34,124 bases of DNA from assembly GCA_946548575.1 (NCBI GenBank), contig CAMNPT010000013.1, positions 1 to 34,124 on the forward strand. The letters are read 5' to 3'. Below, one piece after another: positions 18,425-27,876 of this stretch. Source of the stretch: an uncultured Clostridium sp. Lineage in GTDB: Bacteria; Bacillota; Clostridia; TANB77; CAG-508. A program made the position numbers and the translations under genes. Under the pieces are notes generated by a model. The model was not told where the DNA came from and did not search any database. It was given only the letters and a program-made list of their open reading frames with translations. Position 1 is the first letter of the stretch. The number at the start of each line of letters is the position of its first letter.

Positions 18425-20069
18425 TCATCCTTCAACTACATTAAGAATTTGTTTTTCTAAATCTTTAATTTTCTCATTTATTCTAAAAATATCTTGATCA
18501 GTCAAATTCTCATTACTTACATCTTGTCTTACATATTCATCCATATCATTTATTTCATTTTTTAATCTTGCTAATCTTTCTAATATTTCAGTTTTTATAG
18601 TTTTTGTTACTTTTCTTTCAATTTTGTGTATCATATCTACTGTTTCTTTTAATTCATAGGTTTCTCCAAATTCAGGAACTATTACAGGAATACCTGTTTC
18701 TTGTTCAACTTTTTGTTTAAATATATCTTGTGAATCTGGTTCCCCATGTACTAGAAAAATATTTTTTGGTTTATTTATAAATGAATATATAAAATTCATT
18801 AATCCTTCTTGATCTGCATGTCCTGAATAACCTTCTATATATTCAATCCTTGCTTTTACAGCAATTTCTTCTCCAAATATTTTTACTGTCTTTGCTCCAT
18901 TTACTATACTATATCCAAGTGTGCCTGGTGCTTGATATCCAACAAAAAGAATTGTTGCTTTTGGATTCCATAAATTATGTTTTAGGTGATGTTTAATTCT
19001 TCCTACTTCACACATTCCACTTGCTGATATAATTATTTTTGGTTCTGTGTCTTCGTTAAGAGCCTTTGATTCGTCTGCTGTTCTTGTAAATTTAAGTCCT
19101 GGAAATTCTAAAGGATTATCCCCATGTAACATTTCTTCTTGTACTTCTGGTTCAAATAAATTCATATTTTCTTTAAATACTTCAGTTGCAGATATTGCAA
19201 GTGGACTATCAACATATACTGGTACTTTCATTAGGGTTTTATATTTCCTAATAAATTCTTCATCATCTTTTACTTCTTTTAGTTTATTAATTTCATATAA
19301 AATTTCTTGTGTTCTTCCTACGGCAAATGATGGTATTACAACTGTTCCTCCGTTATCAATAGTTTCAGATACTATATTAAGAAACAATTCTGCTTTTTCA
19401 TCATTTCTTAAATGAAGTCTACTTCCATAAGTAGATTCCATTATTAAATTATCTGCACTTTCTATCATTGTTGAAGAATCTAATAATGGTAAATCATTAT
19501 TTCCTAAATCACCTGTAAATACTGTTTTTGTTTCTTTTCCATCTTCATTAACCCATAATTCAATAACACTTGAACCTAACATATGTCCAGCATCATTAAA
19601 CCTTACTCTAATTTCAGGTGTAATTTCTATAATTTTGTCATATTGTACAGGTTCAAATATTTCTAAACATTTTAATGCTTGTTCTGCAGTATATAGAGGT
19701 TCTAGCTCTCTTTCTCCTTTTCTAAGTCTTTTTTTATTTTTCCATTCATTTTCCATCTCTTGTATATGTCCGACTGTCAGGTAGCATTAATGTACATAAA
19801 TCACATGTTGCTTTATGTGCATATATTTTATTTCTGAATCCTTCATTGTATAATTTTGGTATTCTTCCTGAGTGGTCAATGTGAGCATGTGTTAATAACA
19901 TAAAATCTATATCTGATGGATTAAATTCAAATTCATCTCTATTTTGCATTTCTAATTCAGAATTTCCTTGCCACATTCCACAATCAACTAAAAATTTCTT
20001 TCCTGCTGCTTCTACCAAATAATCAGATCCAGTAACTGTTCTTGTAGCACCTAAAAATGTTATTTTCAT
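18425..20069 (-). CDS. Beta-CASP metallo-hydrolase (RNA-processing MBL family) with +1 recoding
   Basis: A metallo-beta-lactamase-fold protein of the YSH1/CPSF-like group with a C-terminal RMMBL motif; relatives cut RNA, and bacterial substrates are mostly unknown. Frame 0 gives 107 residues and stops early. Skipping the C of CGG at codon 100 joins it to the downstream frame, giving 547 residues, a normal length. Zinc motif HAHIDHSGR has H61, H63, D65 and H66. After the junction come VFTGDLGNND, the beta-CASP region (SASGMCEVGRIKHHL), GYSGHADQ and LVHGEP. The junction reads LPDSGHIQEMENE, as expected for the family. ATG with AAGGAGG 6 bp upstream. The downstream half also has in-frame ATG codons, but alone it would lack the HxHxDH zinc site. 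Confidence 0.9.
19769..19772 (-). other. +1 recoding site CGGA in the beta-CASP gene
   Basis: Frame 0 reads GAC AGT CGG ACA TAT and terminates seven codons after CGG. Skipping the C gives GAC AGT (C) GGA CAT ATA CAA GAG, encoding the family's Asp-Ser-Gly-His. Confidence 0.85.
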
Positions 20070-20080
20070 TATTTCCTCCT

Positions 20081-21661
20081 TTAATTAAAGACCTTTACTT
20101 TTTTATTAAGCATAATATTTAAGTCTTTTCTATTTATATTTTTAAATTTTAGTTCTATTTTTTCTTCGAAGCTTTTTCCATCAAATGCTTGTAAGTAATA
20201 TTTTTCTTTATCTTTTGTTAGTTTTACATATATTTCTTCTAAATTAATACTTCTAGTATTAAAAATATTTTTTTGTAATGAGTAATTAATGTCTTCATTT
20301 CTTGAGAATTTTTCTATTACTTTTAATTCTTGAGCTTTTTTTAATATTTTCTTAGATAAAATTTCCAATTCTTCTTCTAATTCTTTAGTATTATAAATAA
20401 ATAATTCGTGCTTATATAGTAACATATTGTAATATCTGAATTCATATATTATTTTAGTAATTTCTTGCTTATTTTTTGCTTTATCTATTTTTATTTCATA
20501 GCATTTTAAAAATGTTTTTTGTATTTTTAAAATTATTTTATCTATTTCTTTTTGAATATCTTTTGTTTCAAGTAATTTTAAGTATTTTTCTCTTTCTTCT
20601 AACATTTTTTTATATTTTACAAATTTTTGTGGTTTTAGAATATCATTTAAATTTTCTAGTTCTTTTATTTTTTTATCTCTTTCTTCTATCATCAGTTTTG
20701 ATAAAATTCTGATACTAAATATTTTCTCTTCTAAATTTAAATTTTCATTTCTTTTTTTATATTCTTCTTGTATTAATTTCTTACTATTTAATGTTTTATC
20801 TATTTTCTTTATTTCTTTTACAAGTTGCTTTTTTTGTTCAGTAATTTTTTCAACAAAATTTTTATTATCTTTAATGTCAAATAATTTATTTTCAATTTCT
20901 TCTTTTATTTTTAAGATCTCTTCTTTTCTATTTTTGTCGAATTTAGCATCTAATAATATTGAAATTATTTTTAAATTTTCAATTAATTCATTTTTATTTT
21001 CATTGCCATATAATTCTTGCAGTTTGTCTTCAAACATTTTCATATAATCCATTATAAAAACATTATTGTAAACCCATTTATCTAAAAATTTAGTTCCAAC
21101 TAATATTATTAAATTTTGATAAACTAAATTATGTTCTAAGCTTTCAATTTCATTTGGTATAGTTGTCCATGAATATCCATTAAAATCTCTTAAAGGTTCG
21201 ACTGTATTTATATTATTTCCAACATTTATTAAGTTTGATAATGTTTTATTAATTAGAAAATATTTTTCATTAATAATTTCCTCTTTTTTACTGATTTTTG
21301 AAATGCAGTATAAAAGTTTTCTTTCCATATAATAGCATATAATTCTCTTTTTGTTTTTTTCTACTAAAATTGTTCTATTCCCTATAATTTTACTTTCTTT
21401 TGAATTAGGTTTGACTAATTTTATTTCATTACAATTATTTTTTATTATATTAATTATATTTTCAACAAACTCTTCTTTTGGAACTACGTTTTGTTTTACA
21501 TTTTTATAATCTTTATATGAGGTCTCAATCTTGTACAACATGTCTAGGAGAACACTTTTTACATTTTCATCAAAGTGCTTTTTTTCTAGTACTTGCTCTA
21601 ATTCATTATTATAATCTTTTTTTACAATTTTATCTAAAAAATTATCACTTTTCTTTTGCAA
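20081..21661 (-). CDS. Unknown coiled-coil protein
   Basis: 526 residues. I do not recognise the family. The N-terminal third (about 1-200) looks globular, with a GYSWTTIPNEIESLEHNLVYQNLIIL stretch near 165-190 that has the look of a conserved core (split here as GYSWTTIPNEIE and SLEHNLVYQN). Residues about 230-450 are long Lys/Glu/Ile-rich helices with heptad-like spacing. The C-terminus returns to mixed strands. There is no signal peptide, membrane helix or nucleotide-binding motif, so it is probably cytoplasmic. Start is TTG with AAAGGAG at 7-bp spacing. It lies between ftsK (gap 21 bp) and the beta-CASP gene (gap 11 bp), so the three are co-transcribed. Confidence 0.85.
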   Translation of the reverse strand: MQKKSDNFLDKIVKKDYNNELEQVLEKKHFDENVKSVLLDMLYKIETSYKDYKNVKQNVVPKEEFVENIINIIKNNCNEIKLVKPNSKESKIIGNRTILVEKNKKRIICYYMERKLLYCISKISKKEEIINEKYFLINKTLSNLINVGNNINTVEPLRDFNGYSWTTIPNEIESLEHNLVYQNLIILVGTKFLDKWVYNNVFIMDYMKMFEDKLQELYGNENKNELIENLKIISILLDAKFDKNRKEEILKIKEEIENKLFDIKDNKNFVEKITEQKKQLVKEIKKIDKTLNSKKLIQEEYKKRNENLNLEEKIFSIRILSKLMIEERDKKIKELENLNDILKPQKFVKYKKMLEEREKYLKLLETKDIQKEIDKIILKIQKTFLKCYEIKIDKAKNKQEITKIIYEFRYYNMLLYKHELFIYNTKELEEELEILSKKILKKAQELKVIEKFSRNEDINYSLQKNIFNTRSINLEEIYVKLTKDKEKYYLQAFDGKSFEEKIELKFKNINRKDLNIMLNKKVKVFN

Positions 21662-21682
21662 ATTTATTCTCCTTTCGTATTT

Positions 21683-24098
21683 TTATACTTCTTTTGTTTG
21701 TTCTTTTGCTGTTTTTAGTTCAGCTAATCTTTCTAAAGTCATAAGTACTTCCCTAGGTTTACTACCTTGGTATCCAGATATTACTCCTCTTTCTTCCATT
21801 TGGTCAATAATCCTTCCAGCTCTTGCATAACCTACTTTAAATCTTCTCTGAATAAATGATGTAGATGCTTGTCCTGTTTCTACTACTGTTTGTATCGCAT
21901 CCATTAAAAAAGGATCTGTATCGTCATCTTCTTGACTTTGAGCAATTTCTTTATCAGTTTTATTACTATTTTCAATACTTTCTAATATATCTTCACTATA
22001 TGTAGCTGTTCCATTTGATTTTATAAAATCTACTATTTTTTCTACTTCATCATCAGATACAAATGCACCTTGTACTCTTGATGGTTTTGATGCTCCAGCT
22101 GGATAATATAGCATATCACCTTTACCTAATAATTTTTCTGCGCCTATACTGTCTAATATAGTTCTTGAATCAACTTGTGATGATACTGCAAATGCAATTC
22201 TTGATGGTACATTTGCTTTGATTAAACCTGTAATAACATCTACAGATGGTCTTTGTGTTGCAATTACTAAATGCATACCAGCAGCTCTAGCTTTTTGTGC
22301 TAATCTACATATTGCATCTTCTACATCATTTTTTGCAACCATCATTAAATCTGCAAGCTCATCTATAATAATAACTATTTGCGGTAATTTTCCAGCTTCA
22401 TTTTCTTTTTCAATCGATTTATTATATCCTACTAAATCTCTTACACCATGTTCTGCAAATTTATTATATCTATCATCCATTTCTTGTACAGCCCATGCTA
22501 AAGCACCTGCTGCTTTTTTTGGATCTGTTACTACTGGTATTAATAGATGTGGTATCCCATTATATACTGATAATTCAACAACTTTTGGATCTACCATAAC
22601 AAATTTCACTTCACTTGGTTTTGCATTATAAATTATGCTCGTAATTATGGTATTTATACACACACTTTTTCCAGAACCTGTAGATCCAGCAATTAGAACA
22701 TGTGGCATTTTTGCAATATCAGCTAATTGAACTTTTCCAGCTACATCTTTTCCAAGACCAACTGTTAATTTAGATTTATTACTTCTAAATTCATCACTGT
22801 CTAATACTTCTCTAAAATGTACCATTTCTTTTTCTTTATTTGGAACTTCTATACCAACTGCTTGTTTTCCTGGTATAGGAGCTTCTATTCTAATTGTTTC
22901 AGCTGCTAAGTTTAATGCTATATCATCTGCTAGATTAGCAATTTTGCTTACTCTAACTCCTTCTGCTGGTTTCAATTCATATCTTGTAATTGCAGGTCCA
23001 ACAGTAACATTTTCAACTTTTGCAGAAACACCAAAACTATATAAAGTTCTTTGTAGTTTAGTTGCTGTATCTGTTAATGCTTTTGCACCACCTTTTATTG
23101 CTTTTTTACTTGGTTTGCTTAACAATTCAACTGGTGGATATTCATAATGTTCATCTTCTACAATTTGAGCATGCTCTAATTGTAAAACAGCCTTTTTCTT
23201 ATCTTCTTTTTCTTCTTCAACTTCTTTAAATAAATTGCTTTCTATAACATCAGGTTCCATTACTTCTTTTTGATTTTTTTGAGTTTTGCTTTGTTTTGTT
23301 AGTGGTTCAAGATCTTCTCCAGAATGATCGTATTTTTTTAATCCAGTTTCTTCTATATTGTCAACAATTCGTCCACCAAAGTTAATTTTTATCTGATTAT
23401 CCATAGGTGTATTTTCTTTTTTCTGCATTTTTAGCATTTCTGCTTTTATTTTTCTTTCTTCTCTTTGTTTTTTTCTTTTTTGAGCAGGTGTAATTTCATT
23501 TTCTTCAATTAATTCAGCTTTTCTTTCTAATCTTTCATCTCTTTTTTCCTCAATTTTATCAGCAAATACATTTATTATTTCTGATAAATTTATTCCAAAT
23601 GTAAAAACAAGTAAAATAACTGATATTCCAATACATAAAATAATTGCACCAATATTTCCCAGTAGTTTAGTAAGTGGAACTGCAGCAACTGCTCCAATTG
23701 CTCCACCACCTTTCCCCTGTGTTCCAAGTGAATATGCATCTTTTACAGTCTCAGATAATATTTTAGATGATTCTAATTCACCAGAAGAAATCTGAAATAC
23801 ACTAAATACAATGGATATACTTAATATTGCTACACCATATTGAATTAATTTTGAAGATAACTCATTTTCTCCATCAACAGCAAGTTTTATTGCTATAGCA
23901 AATATCCCAACCGGAAGAATATATTGCATAATCCCCATAATTCCTCCGTAATATTTCATTTAATTTCATTCCTATAATTCCTGATTTTGTATAAATTAAA
24001 ACAGCTAAAAGTATACTAGCAACAATTAGTATAATTACAGCTAAATCTAATTTGTTAGTTTTTTTTCTTTTTTTATATTTTCTTTTTTTAACTGCCAT
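21683..24098 (-). CDS. ftsK: DNA translocase FtsK/SpoIIIE with +1 recoding in the membrane domain
   Basis: A hexameric ATP-driven DNA pump at the division septum that moves trapped or forespore chromosome. Two frames are joined by skipping the C of CGG at codon 51, giving 804 residues. Basic N-terminus, then helices: about 18-37, 52-72, 82-100 and a long hydrophobic stretch at 130-170. A charged linker (180-320) leads to the motor: Walker A GSTGSGKS (about 471-478), IIIDELADLMM (Walker B), and the FtsK ATQRPSVDVITG segment. The C-terminal gamma winged helix (IQRRFKVGYARAGRIID) recognises chromosome polarity sequences. Start taken as ATG at 24098 (MAVKKRK); one at 24107 has no room for a ribosome site. 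Without recoding the motor would lose its first membrane helix. Confidence 0.93.
23945..23948 (-). other. +1 recoding site CGGA in ftsK/spoIIIE
   Basis: Frame 0 reads GAA ATA TTA CGG AGG AAT TAT and runs 23 codons past CGG to a stop. Skipping the C gives GAA ATA TTA (C) GGA GGA ATT ATG GGG, encoding Leu-Gly-Gly-Ile-Met-Gly, the start of the second membrane helix. Confidence 0.85.
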
Positions 24099-24146
24099 TT
24101 CAACCATCCTTTCATTTTAAATATAAAAAACATTTCTTAATATTTA

Positions 24147-24246
24147 AAAGTCAGATTTTATCCAAACTTAAACATTCTTGTTATAGTTGAAACTTAACAA
24201 TTTTTCAACCACTTAAAGAACGTCCCTTTGGTTGAAACCTGACTTT
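24147..24246. repeat. Nested inverted repeat with a GGGACG core
   Basis: The inner unit 24204-24236 has perfect 8-bp ends TTCAACCA and TGGTTGAA around AAGGGACGTTCTTTAAG (minus strand). The outer ends AAAGTCAG (24147-24154) and CTGACTTT (24239-24246) also pair perfectly. It lies between the stop of the coiled-coil gene and the ftsK start, so it would be transcribed as a hairpin. It belongs to the same family as the copies near 18.4 and 28 kb. Confidence 0.65.
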
Positions 24247-24263
24247 CGCTCTTTTATTAAATT

Positions 24264-24767
24264 TTATTTCAATTCTTTTCTACTATTTTGTATTGTTTTT
24301 ATTGTATCTTCTAGAGATAATTGCATTAGATTTAAAGCTTCTGTCATATTGTTTCCTAATTTGTTTAACGTATCATTTAGAACATTTTCAGTATTTTCTA
24401 ATAAAGTATCAGCATATTCTTTTGTTCCCTTAGAAATTTCTCTAGACATTTCATTTGCTGTTTCTATTATTTCTGTTTTTTGGTCATAAGCTTTTCTTGT
24501 AATTTCATGTTCATCTATCATAGAGATTATTCTATTTTCAGCTTCTTTTACAATACCATCAGCTTCTTTTTTTGCTTCAACCAAAATACGTTGTCTTTCT
24601 TCTTTAACCCATTTTGCTTGTTTCAATTCATCTGGTAATTTAATTCTAATTTCCTTAATCATATCTAAAATTTCTTCTTTGTTAACAATGCATTTGCTAG
24701 AAAATGGCACTGTTTTGCTATTTTCTAATAAATCTTCTAACGCTTCTAATAAAGTGAATATCTCCAT
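24264..24767 (-). CDS. Coiled-coil protein resembling V-ATPase stator-type subunits
   Basis: 167 residues, almost entirely predicted helix. The region EERQRILVEAKKEADGIVKEAENRI (about 56-80; heptads of Ala, Glu and Lys) resembles the E/H stator subunits of V-type ATPases and DivIVA-type coiled coils. No enzyme motif is present. Such proteins are often found beside rsmD and coaD in Clostridia, which fits its place directly after rsmD (gap 24 bp). ATG with AAGGGG 7 bp upstream. There is no evidence for an ATPase complex in the window, so the similarity may be only coiled-coil composition. Confidence 0.85.
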   Translation of the reverse strand: MEIFTLLEALEDLLENSKTVPFSSKCIVNKEEILDMIKEIRIKLPDELKQAKWVKEERQRILVEAKKEADGIVKEAENRIISMIDEHEITRKAYDQKTEIIETANEMSREISKGTKEYADTLLENTENVLNDTLNKLGNNMTEALNLMQLSLEDTIKTIQNSRKELK

Positions 24768-24791
24768 GGTTTTACCCCTTCCTAATCCATC

Positions 24792-25344
24792 TTAATCTTC
24801 TTTTAAAAAGATAAGACTTGCTCGACCATATTTTCTTTGATCTATAATATTTAAATTTAAATTATTTATTTTCTTTAAAATTTTATCTGGTTCATCTGTT
24901 TCAATAATTATAAGTCCATCATCATTCAATATTTTTTCATTTAATATTATTTTAACAGCTTCATATGCGAAATCTGTTTTATATGGCGGATCTATATATA
25001 TTATATCAATTTCTCTTTTGTTAATTTTTTTTAGCATTATATCATATGAAAGATTATAAAGCTGAGCCTTATCTTGAAAGTGTGTTTTTTCTATATTTTT
25101 TTTTATTATTTGTGCTGCATCTTTTTCTTTGTCACAGAGAATCGATTTTTGTGCTCCTCTGCTAATTGCTTCCAATCCAATTGCTCCACTTCCAGAAAAT
25201 AAATCCAGAAATATACAATTTTTAATTTTATTTTGAATAATATTAAATAATGATTCTTTAACTCTATCTAAAGTTGGTCGTGTATTATTTCCGAGTCAAA
25301 GTATATAATTTTGTTCCTCTTGCATTTCCTGCTATTATTCTCAT
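24792..25344 (-). CDS. rsmD: 16S rRNA guanine-N2 methyltransferase RsmD with +1 recoding
   Basis: RsmD methylates G966 (E. coli numbering) of 16S rRNA using S-adenosylmethionine. Frame 0 from the start gives only 19 residues before TAA. Skipping the C of the CGG codon at position 18 gives 183 residues, the normal length. The joined N-terminus reads MRIIAGNARGTKLYTLT-GNNTRPTLDRVKESLFN, matching the family's invariant G-x-x-TRPT segment. Then LDLFSGSGAIGLEAISRGA (SAM motif I) and the catalytic DPPY in YIDPPYKTDFAYEA. Start ATG 25344 has AGAAGGG at 7-bp spacing; ATG 25350 is too close to it. A good promoter lies upstream. It heads the operon containing ftsK. Confidence 0.93.
25290..25293 (-). 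other. +1 recoding site CGGA in rsmD
   Basis: Frame 0 reads TTG ACT CGG AAA TAA, so translation would stop two codons after CGG begins. Skipping the C gives TTG ACT (C) GGA AAT AAT ACA CGA CCA ACT, i.e. the conserved Gly-x-x-Thr-Arg-Pro-Thr of RsmD. Confidence 0.88.
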
Positions 25345-25374
25345 ATACATACCCTTCTTTTATATGATATAAAC

Positions 25375-25403
25375 ATTTTATTCTTTTTTTTTGTTGTGGT
25401 CAA
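25375..25403 (-). promoter_or_regulatory. Promoter of the rsmD-ftsK operon
   Basis: On the minus strand TTGACC (25398-25403), 17 bp, then TAAAAT (25375-25380): five of six consensus bases in each hexamer. It lies about 30 nt upstream of the rsmD ATG and after the divIVA terminator. Confidence 0.6.
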
Positions 25404-25497
25404 TACTATTAATAGAAATGTAACATATATTTAATAGTTCTGTAATATTAATACTATTTTGTAATATTTTTCAATTATTTTTATTTTATTTAGACAT

Positions 25498-25527
25498 AAA
25501 AAGACTATCTATAATAGATAGTCTTCT
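25498..25527 (-). terminator. Intrinsic terminator after divIVA
   Basis: The stem AAGACTATCTA pairs with TAGATAGTCTT around a short loop, followed on the minus strand by TTTTTAT. It lies 11 bp past the divIVA stop and separates sepF-divIVA from the rsmD operon. Confidence 0.85.
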
Positions 25528-25537
25528 TTAGTGTATT

Positions 25538-25996
25538 TTAATAAATATCATCTTTATTTACATCTTTTAATAATTCTAATTGTGAGATTAATAATGATTC
25601 CATTTTTGCTTTATATATATCAAATTGTTTTTTTATGTCTTCTATTTCTTTTTTCTTTGTTGCTATCTCATTATCAAGTTCATTTGCTTGTTTTAAAGCA
25701 TTTCCCTTAGCCTCATTAATAATTTGATCTGCTTGTTGTTTAGCGACATTTTTTACATCTTCAGCTGTTGATTGAGCCATAATAAGAGTGTTTTGCAATG
25801 TTGCCTCTATTGTTTTATAATGTTCTAAGCTTTTTTCTAATTCTGATATTTTATCTTTTAATTCTGTTATCTCTTTGTAATTTTTAGTATAGTCAACTGT
25901 TAAATCATCCAAAAAGTCGTCAACTTCTTCAACGCTATATCCATTCATCATTTGTTTTGAAAATTTTTTATTTTCTATATCTAATGGTGTTATCAT
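25538..25996 (-). CDS. divIVA: DivIVA-domain cell division/polarity protein
   Basis: 152 residues. DivIVA binds curved membrane at poles and septum and recruits division, wall or sporulation proteins. The conserved lipid-binding N-terminus is clear: ITPLDIENKKFSKQMMNGYS (2-21) and VEEVDDFLDDL (22-32). A continuous coiled coil of about 110 residues follows. The C-terminus is short and has no extra domain. ATG with AGGAGG-like site (GGAGGG) 8 bp upstream. It lies 29 bp after sepF, the usual arrangement in Firmicutes; ftsZ and the ylm genes of the full cluster are not here. Confidence 0.95.
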   Translation of the reverse strand: MITPLDIENKKFSKQMMNGYSVEEVDDFLDDLTVDYTKNYKEITELKDKISELEKSLEHYKTIEATLQNTLIMAQSTAEDVKNVAKQQADQIINEAKGNALKQANELDNEIATKKKEIEDIKKQFDIYKAKMESLLISQLELLKDVNKDDIY

Positions 25997-26025
25997 TTTT
26001 TTCCCTCCTATGGATATAATTTATT

Positions 26026-26496
26026 TTAGTTTATTCCGTTGTTTTTTAACCATGAGACAGAAAGCTTACTTTTCATTTCTTCTCTTGCCATTTCATTTGT
26101 TATTTCATAATTTGATGGTGCAACTAAGAAAATAGAATTAGATACTTTTTGAATGTATCCATCTAGTGCATATACTCCACCGCTTATAAAATCTACAATT
26201 CTTCTTGCTACATCTTTATTAACATATTCCAAATTAACAATAACTGATTTTTTTTCTTTTAAGAAAGAACATATTTCATCAGATTGTTCAAAAGTAGTTG
26301 GTTGTGATATTACCATTCTAATTGCATTATTTTGTGGCATACTAACTACTTTATTTTTTCTTCCAAATATTTTTTTATCTTCTACCTCTTCTTCTTCATC
26401 CTCATATTCATAAATGTTTTCATCCTCATATTCATCTGGCTCTGCAGAATCCATTCCAAATAAATCCCATACTTTGTTCATTAATGCTCCTGACAT
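26026..26496 (-). CDS. sepF: Cell division protein SepF
   Basis: 156 residues. SepF anchors FtsZ filaments to the membrane and shapes the septum. The N-terminal amphipathic helix (MNKVWDLFGM, about 6-15) is the membrane anchor. An acidic linker of Asp/Glu/Tyr (16-42) follows, then the FtsZ-binding SepF domain (about 62-145) with VIVNLEYVNKDVARRIVDFI, SGGVYALDGYIQKV and IFLVAPSNYEI. The ATG at 26496 has AGGAGG at 7-bp spacing. A nearby second ATG at the helix could also start, with a weaker site. It is transcribed with divIVA from its own promoter. Confidence 0.95.
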   Translation of the reverse strand: MSGALMNKVWDLFGMDSAEPDEYEDENIYEYEDEEEEVEDKKIFGRKNKVVSMPQNNAIRMVISQPTTFEQSDEICSFLKEKKSVIVNLEYVNKDVARRIVDFISGGVYALDGYIQKVSNSIFLVAPSNYEITNEMAREEMKSKLSVSWLKNNGIN

Positions 26497-26536
26497 AAAA
26501 AAACCTCCTAATTAATTCCTTTGTTTTATACTACAT

Positions 26537-26565
26537 AGTATCTACTTTTTTTTTCATATTGTCAA
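26537..26565 (-). promoter_or_regulatory. Promoter of sepF-divIVA
   Basis: On the minus strand TTGACA (26560-26565, perfect), 17 bp, then GATACT (26537-26542, four of six). It lies about 40 bp upstream of the sepF ATG. Confidence 0.5.
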
Positions 26566-26619
26566 TACTTTTTTGCAAATGTTTTTAATTTTTAATATTT
26601 TTGTAATATTGTTGTAATA

Positions 26620-27861
26620 TTAATTTAGTTTATCTAAGTTTGGATATATTAATATTTCATCATAAATAGATATTTTTCTATATGAATTTATTTCTTTATC
26701 AGATAATCCTAATTCTTTTAATTCGTCTGTTTTATATGACTCTACAATCGAAAATTTTTCTCCTTGTTTTTTTACTTTTACCAATATTTTACTTAGATAA
26801 CCTGCCCTGTTCCTTACAACATAATTTAAACCATCTTCTTCAACTATAGCTTGATTTGGAATTTTAAAGCCTGTTGCATCCCACCAAATTAAATCAAAGG
26901 TTATTTTTCTAAAATTAATCAATTCTTCAATTTGTCTATTAAATTCAAATACGATTAATCTCTCATTATTTTCTTCATCTGCAATACTTATAATTTTTGA
27001 ACTTATTTCTGTATTATTTGATAATCTTATTTTTACTGTATCTCCCTCTTTTGCATTTTGTGCTTCATCAGAAGATACTATTGTTGCTATATAACATTTA
27101 AAATTATCAATTACTTTTCCACATTCTTCATTTGTAGCTACCATTTTTCCTGTCTTTATATCTAGATTTTCTAAATATTTTTTGTTAAGGTTTTTAAAAT
27201 TATCTGGTGTAAGAGTTTCTTCAAATCCATCTACTCTATAAGATACTACTCCACTCATTGGTGCTTTTACATATTCAGCTCCAGAATTAAGTTGACTTTC
27301 GTAAGATTTTCGTTCTTCAATCAGTTGTCTCAAATATGAACCTTGTGGACTTGATTCTCCTGCTGTTTTTGCTTTTTTTGTTACTAAATTATCAATTTCT
27401 TTTTTATATTCTGTTAATTTAGTAACATCTTTAACTTTACTAATATTTTCTATTTTTTCATCTATTTGATTTTCTAACAATTTCATATCTGAACTAAACA
27501 GGTTACTATCATTTTCCATTGTTTCTTGTATTTTTGTATCTAAATTCGTAATTTTTTGTTTTAAAGAATCTTCATTAGTACTATAATACCTAAATATATT
27601 TTCATTTGTTGCTGCCCTTTCACCTTCTGCTTTTATTTGCTCCATACCATTTTTATAGTTTTCGCCTTTAACCACTTTTTCATTTCTAATGACATAACCA
27701 ATAGCTGTTTCCTCTTGATATAATTTTCCTTCCTCTATTGTAAAAACATTTGTAGGTTGCTTAATTAGTAAATATATAGTATATATCAAATATAAAATAA
27801 AAAATATTAATGTGAAATATATTATTAACTTCTTATTAATTTTATTTTTTTGCTTTTTCAA
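26620..27861 (-). CDS. HlyD-like membrane-fusion/adaptor protein
   Basis: 413 residues. One N-terminal membrane helix (about 8-31) is followed by a coiled-coil region (about 85-185) split by a lipoyl-like beta segment (AEYVKAPMSGVVSYRVDG, about 195-212) and a beta-barrel (VKIRLSN, ISIADEENNE). This layout is that of HlyD/AcrA periplasmic adaptors and their Gram-positive relatives. No ABC or RND transporter gene lies beside it; it sits between miaA and sepF. A reading from TTG 27879 gives 419 residues, but GGAGGG at 27868-27873 is 6 bp before TTG 27861 and the earlier codon falls in a repeat, so I chose 27861. A role in the division zone is only suggested by position. Confidence 0.85.
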   Translation of the reverse strand: MKKQKNKINKKLIIYFTLIFFILYLIYTIYLLIKQPTNVFTIEEGKLYQEETAIGYVIRNEKVVKGENYKNGMEQIKAEGERAATNENIFRYYSTNEDSLKQKITNLDTKIQETMENDSNLFSSDMKLLENQIDEKIENISKVKDVTKLTEYKKEIDNLVTKKAKTAGESSPQGSYLRQLIEERKSYESQLNSGAEYVKAPMSGVVSYRVDGFEETLTPDNFKNLNKKYLENLDIKTGKMVATNEECGKVIDNFKCYIATIVSSDEAQNAKEGDTVKIRLSNNTEISSKIISIADEENNERLIVFEFNRQIEELINFRKITFDLIWWDATGFKIPNQAIVEEDGLNYVVRNRAGYLSKILVKVKKQGEKFSIVESYKTDELKELGLSDKEINSYRKISIYDEILIYPNLDKLN

Positions 27862-27876
27862 TTCACACCCTCCACA

